Origin: Chitinophagaceae bacterium
Lineage (GTDB): Bacteria > Bacteroidota > Bacteroidia > Chitinophagales > Chitinophagaceae
Assembly: GCA_023251335.1 (NCBI GenBank)
Contig: JAHEZA010000068.1
Coordinates: 1 to 8,847, forward strand
DNA length: 8,847 nucleotides
Direction of reading: 5' to 3'
Under the pieces are notes generated by a model, which ran no database searches, was not told the origin of the DNA, and worked only from the letters and a program-made list of their open reading frames with translations. Shown here piece by piece: positions 6,221 through 8,847 of this stretch; position 1 is the stretch's first letter, and each line of letters starts with the position of its first letter. Made by a program: the position numbers and the translations under genes.

Positions 6221-7744
6221 ATGAAAGCAAAAAAAGTAATCTTAATTATCATGGATGGATGGGGCCTTGGCAAGAAAAAAGAAAGTGATGCCATCCAGAA
6301 CGCGAAAACACCATTTGTAAGTTCACTTTATGAAAAATATCCTCATTCTACATTAGTTACCTGCGGAAGAGCGGTTGGTCTGCCTGAAGGACAGATGGGT
6401 AACAGTGAAGTGGGGCATTTGAATCTTGGCGCTGGACGTGTTGTTTACCAGGAACTGGAGCGCATTAATGTGGCCATTGAAAGCGGGGAATTCGAAAAAA
6501 ATCCTGCTCTTCTTGATAGTATTAATTATGCCAAGGAAAACAAAAAGCCTTTACACCTGATAGGACTGGTAAGCGATGGCGGCGTTCATTCTCACATCAA
6601 TCATTTGAAAGCCCTCGCAACTATTTGTAAGAAACATGGTCTGGAGAATGTATATATACACGCTTTTACTGATGGACGAGATACAGATCCAAAAAGTGGA
6701 ATTCACTTCCTTGAAGATTTGCAACAACATTTGGATAAAACCACTGGCAGAATTGCTACGATTACGGGAAGATATTACGCTATGGACCGTGACAAAAGAT
6801 GGGAAAGAATAGCAGTGGCTTATGATGCGCTGGTAGATAGAAAGGGTGAAATATCGAATGATCTGTTAGCATCTGTTAAATCATCTTATCAAAAAGACGT
6901 TACCGATGAATTTTTAAAGCCAATCATCAATGCGGCTACTCCGGATTCGGGAATACAAAACGGAGACGCGGTAATCTGTTTTAATTTCAGAACAGACAGA
7001 TGTAGGGAAATAACGGAAGCGTTAACGCAAACCGCTTTTCCAGATCAGGGCATGAAACCTTTTCAATTGCATTATACAACTATGACGCTTTATGATCATC
7101 AATTCAAAAATATTCATATTATTTTTCAAAAGGACGACCTCGTAAATACAATTGGGGAGGTGCTGGCGCAGCATCATAAGAAACAAATCCGGATTGCAGA
7201 AACAGAGAAATATCCACACGTTACTTTTTTCTTCAGCGGTGGAAGAGAAAAGCCTTTTGAAGGAGAGAAACGGATTATGATACCTTCTCCAAAAGTAGCT
7301 ACTTATGATTTGAAACCCGAAATGAGCGCCTTCGAAGTAACGGACGCGCTGTTGCCAGAAATTAAAAATCAATCGGCAGATTTTATTTGCCTGAATTACG
7401 CCAACGCAGATATGGTAGGCCACACCGGTGTCTGGAATTCTGTAGTTAAGGCAGTAGAAACGGTAGATAAGTGCGTAAAAGAAATCGTTACGGCCGCTCT
7501 TGAAAATAACTACACTGTTTTTCTAACTGCCGATCATGGAAATGCTGATTACATAGTTAATGAAGACGGAACTCCCAACACAGCCCACACCAAAAACCTG
7601 GTTCCGTTTTTTATAATTGATAATGAATGGAAGGGAAATATAAAGCCGGGGAAACTAGGAGATTTGGCTCCTACAATTCTTACCATGATGAAACTGCCCA
7701 TACCAGCCGAAATGAAAGGGGACATTTTGATTGATTCTGAATAA
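6221..7744 (+). CDS. gpmI: 2,3-bisphosphoglycerate-independent phosphoglycerate mutase
   Basis: GpmI interconverts 3- and 2-phosphoglycerate in glycolysis and gluconeogenesis in the cytoplasm through a phosphoserine intermediate, using two metal ions (usually Mn2+). The 507-residue product has the family's usual length. It carries Asp12 (MDGWG), the catalytic Ser62 (MGNSEVGHLNLG), His123 (GGVHSHI), the substrate motif DGRDT from residue 151, GRYYAMDRDKRWER, FNFRTDR, and the phosphatase-like metal ligands Asp397, His401 (ANADMVGHTG), Asp438, His439 (TADHGN) and His456 (NTAHTKN). These are shifted by a constant six residues from the Geobacillus enzyme in the C-terminal half as I remember its numbering, so no active-site residue is missing. 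The ATG at 6221 gives the expected MKAKKVILIIMDGWG start. No Shine-Dalgarno is seen, and a promoter box lies immediately upstream. It appears monocistronic. Confidence 0.97.
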   Translation: MKAKKVILIIMDGWGLGKKKESDAIQNAKTPFVSSLYEKYPHSTLVTCGRAVGLPEGQMGNSEVGHLNLGAGRVVYQELERINVAIESGEFEKNPALLDSINYAKENKKPLHLIGLVSDGGVHSHINHLKALATICKKHGLENVYIHAFTDGRDTDPKSGIHFLEDLQQHLDKTTGRIATITGRYYAMDRDKRWERIAVAYDALVDRKGEISNDLLASVKSSYQKDVTDEFLKPIINAATPDSGIQNGDAVICFNFRTDRCREITEALTQTAFPDQGMKPFQLHYTTMTLYDHQFKNIHIIFQKDDLVNTIGEVLAQHHKKQIRIAETEKYPHVTFFFSGGREKPFEGEKRIMIPSPKVATYDLKPEMSAFEVTDALLPEIKNQSADFICLNYANADMVGHTGVWNSVVKAVETVDKCVKEIVTAALENNYTVFLTADHGNADYIVNEDGTPNTAHTKNLVPFFIIDNEWKGNIKPGKLGDLAPTILTMMKLPIPAEMKGDILIDSE

Positions 7745-7764
7745 ATTTCGACATTTAAGGCTGT

Positions 7765-7787
7765 GAAAGCCGGAGGGGTTTCTTCTT
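7765..7787 (+). terminator. Weak terminator candidate after gpmI
   Basis: Just after the gpmI stop, gaaagcc (7765-7771) and gggtttc (7776-7782) can pair around a ggag loop with one G-G mismatch, followed by a pyrimidine-rich ttctt stretch. The stem is short and the U-tract poor, so confidence is low. Confidence 0.25.
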
Positions 7788-7953
7788 CTAAAGATGAAAT
7801 TCTTTCATTAAAAAGGCTTTTTCAAGCAATAAACGTTGTAGTCTTTTACCATTTATACTAACTTATAGCCATTGATAATTAAAGAAAGAATTTTGATGCA
7901 GCGTTTTGCGATAATAATTGTCTTACCTTAGTAGGGTTAAACAAGAACAAACT
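7788..7953. other. Intergenic leader of the sigma factor gene, no gene recognised
   Basis: The AT-rich stretch between the gpmI stop region and the sigma factor ATG has no convincing coding frame. It includes gaattttg near 7888-7895, one mismatch from the TAnnTTTG -7 box, and a separated 10-bp inverted pair (aaattctttc 7797-7806, gaaagaattt 7884-7893). Either may be part of the control region; neither is strong. Confidence 0.3.
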
Positions 7954-8526
7954 ATGACGGAAGAGTCGATACTTCAGGGTTGTCTTGATAACCTACCATT
8001 TGCCCAGGAAGAGCTATACAAAAGATTTAGCCCGAAAATGCTGGGGGTGTGTTATCGTTATGCGCATAGCAGGGAAGATGCTGAAGATATGCTTCAGGAG
8101 GGGTTTATAAAAGTATATGCACAAATACAGCAGTTTAAGGGATCAGGTTCTCTAGAAGGCTGGATACGAAAAATAATTGTGCATACTTGTATTAACCTTT
8201 TGAAGAAAAACAAGAAATTTTCAGATAGTGTAGATTTGGTGTTTGCATCAAATATACGGATAAACGAAAACAGTATCCCGTCTATGCTTCAGGCAAAACA
8301 AGTGGTTGATTGTATCAGGCTATTGCCCATCGGATACAGAACGGTATTGAATCTTTACGCAATTGAAGGGTATTCTCACAAAGAGATCTCTTCAATTTTG
8401 GAAATTGAAGAAAGTACCAGCCGATCGCAATATACAAGGGCAAGGGGATTGCTGGAAGAGATACTTATAAAGAAAAAAATATTGCAGAGGCCGAGGGAAA
8501 ACATTAGGATGGCTTCCACGAAATAG
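7954..8526 (+). CDS. ECF-type sigma-70 family RNA polymerase sigma factor
   Basis: This 190-residue protein has the two-domain ECF layout and should direct RNA polymerase to a small regulon. Sigma region 2 spans about residues 15-85: AQEELYKRFSPKMLGVCYRYA, the core-binding helix DAEDMLQEGFIKVY (42-55), then a -10-recognition helix with GWIRKIIVHTCINLLKK. Sigma region 4 spans about 118-170, with LLPIGYRTVLNLYAIEG and the -35-binding helix-turn-helix GYSHKEISSILEIEESTSRSQYTRAR (139-164). The frame also allows TTG at 7918, but the ATG at 7954 gives the usual MTEEsIlqGCL start of Bacteroidota ECF factors. The downstream gene begins 49 bp later and encodes a single-pass membrane protein, a layout common for sigma/anti-sigma pairs. 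The target genes are unknown. Confidence 0.92.
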   Translation: MTEESILQGCLDNLPFAQEELYKRFSPKMLGVCYRYAHSREDAEDMLQEGFIKVYAQIQQFKGSGSLEGWIRKIIVHTCINLLKKNKKFSDSVDLVFASNIRINENSIPSMLQAKQVVDCIRLLPIGYRTVLNLYAIEGYSHKEISSILEIEESTSRSQYTRARGLLEEILIKKKILQRPRENIRMASTK

Positions 8527-8536
8527 GACATTTTTT

Positions 8537-8553
8537 TTAAAGATAATCTTTAA
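8537..8553. repeat. Intercistronic perfect inverted repeat (ttaaaga-taa-tctttaa)
   Basis: Seven perfectly complementary bases on each side of a 3-nt spacer lie in the 49-bp gap between the sigma factor and the next gene, directly after a run of eight T. The stem is AT-rich and no U-tract follows on the + strand, so it is not a standard terminator. It could be an mRNA hairpin affecting the downstream gene, a binding site for a dimeric regulator, or chance in AT-rich DNA. Confidence 0.45.
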
Positions 8554-8575
8554 TTACCACTAGCTGAATGAAAGA

Positions 8576-8847
8576 ATGATGGACAGAAGATTCGATATGA
8601 TGGATTTTGAGCAATCTTTAAAAGATCATGCAGATCAATTTAGATTAATACCTTCCAAGCGTGTATGGACCGGGATTTATAATAACCTTCACCCCGGAAG
8701 TAAATGGCCTTCTATGGCGATGGCAATCGTCATTAGCCTTACACTTATTTCCGTCGGGTATCTCAATAATACTTCCAAAAAAGAAACACTAAGAGTGGCA
8801 GCTTTGCCAACTATACACATAGAGAGTGCAAGCAACGATAACAGTAA
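8576..8847 (+). CDS. Putative single-pass membrane protein paired with the ECF sigma factor (3'-truncated by window)
   Basis: An open frame starts at tandem ATGs (8576 and 8579) and runs to the right edge. The visible 90 residues have an acidic N-terminal helix (MMDFEQSLKDHADQFRL), the motif PSKRVWTGIYNNLHPGSKWPS, then one hydrophobic segment at about residues 46-62 (MAMAIVISLTLISVGYL), and a polar stretch after it. The PSK+VW..IYN.LHPG..WPS pattern recalls proteins that often follow ECF sigma factors in Chitinophagaceae. The cytoplasmic N-domain plus single TM layout would suit an anti-sigma factor, but it does not match the classic FecR or zinc-binding anti-sigma domains, so that role is inference. 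The C-terminal domain, which should decide the family, is missing. The gene is likely co-transcribed with the sigma factor. Confidence 0.7.
   Translation, partial: MMDRRFDMMDFEQSLKDHADQFRLIPSKRVWTGIYNNLHPGSKWPSMAMAIVISLTLISVGYLNNTSKKETLRVAALPTIHIESASNDNS

Noticed and set aside
7022..7423. Open frame of 133 codons on the - strand
   Set aside because: It is antisense to gpmI, which has complete catalytic motifs through this stretch.
7811..7823. aaaaaggcttttt near-palindrome as a terminator
   Set aside because: The arms leave only one base between them, so it cannot fold into a hairpin with a normal loop, and it lies nearly 70 bp past the gpmI stop.
1..8847. CRISPR array, tRNA/rRNA, IS or phage genes, defence or toxin-antitoxin modules
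   Set aside because: I found no regularly spaced repeats, cloverleaf-like sequences, transposase or integrase motifs, or small paired toxin-like frames on either strand.

Overview
The window reads as ordinary chromosomal DNA from an AT-rich member of the Bacteroidota, most likely the Chitinophagaceae or a close relative. Three things point there: the gene families (a DUF4783-like protein, an rbfA gene followed by a LolC/E-type permease, and an ECF sigma factor followed by a short membrane protein with a PSKRVW...LHPG..WPS motif); the scarcity of Shine-Dalgarno sequences; and one exact Bacteroidota-type promoter box (TAnnTTTG) just ahead of gpmI. The family-level placement rests on recall of similar proteins, not on a search.

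Layout from left to right: (1) the 3' end of a glycoside hydrolase family 2 beta-galactosidase, cut by the window edge, then a SCO1/SenC-type copper protein on the + strand. (2) Converging on it, a complete MsbA-like ABC exporter on the - strand. (3) A 130-bp divergent intergenic region with a perfect 12-bp tandem duplication and a small CCGAT/ATCGG palindrome. (4) On the + strand, rbfA (30S ribosome maturation) and a LolC/LolE-type permease, probably co-transcribed. The last ~18 codons of rbfA appear to come from a degenerate interspersed GC-rich repeat. (5) Two - strand genes for exported proteins: a DUF4783-like small protein and, downstream of it, a DUF481-like outer-membrane beta-barrel. 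(6) Divergent from these, gpmI (cofactor-independent phosphoglycerate mutase) with all catalytic residues present. (7) An ECF sigma factor and the start of a single-pass membrane protein that runs off the right edge and may be its regulator.

Several genes serve the cell envelope: the exporter may flip lipid or lipooligosaccharide, the permease may release lipoproteins, and the DUF481-like barrel probably sits in the outer membrane. RbfA and GpmI are core housekeeping proteins. I see no phage, transposase, CRISPR array, toxin-antitoxin pair, tRNA or rRNA. No intergenic stretch exceeds about 210 bp. I did not find a convincing new system. The points most worth a second look are the repeat-derived tail of RbfA, the possible leaderless gpmI transcript, the apparent TTG start of the permease, and the sigma factor/membrane protein pair.
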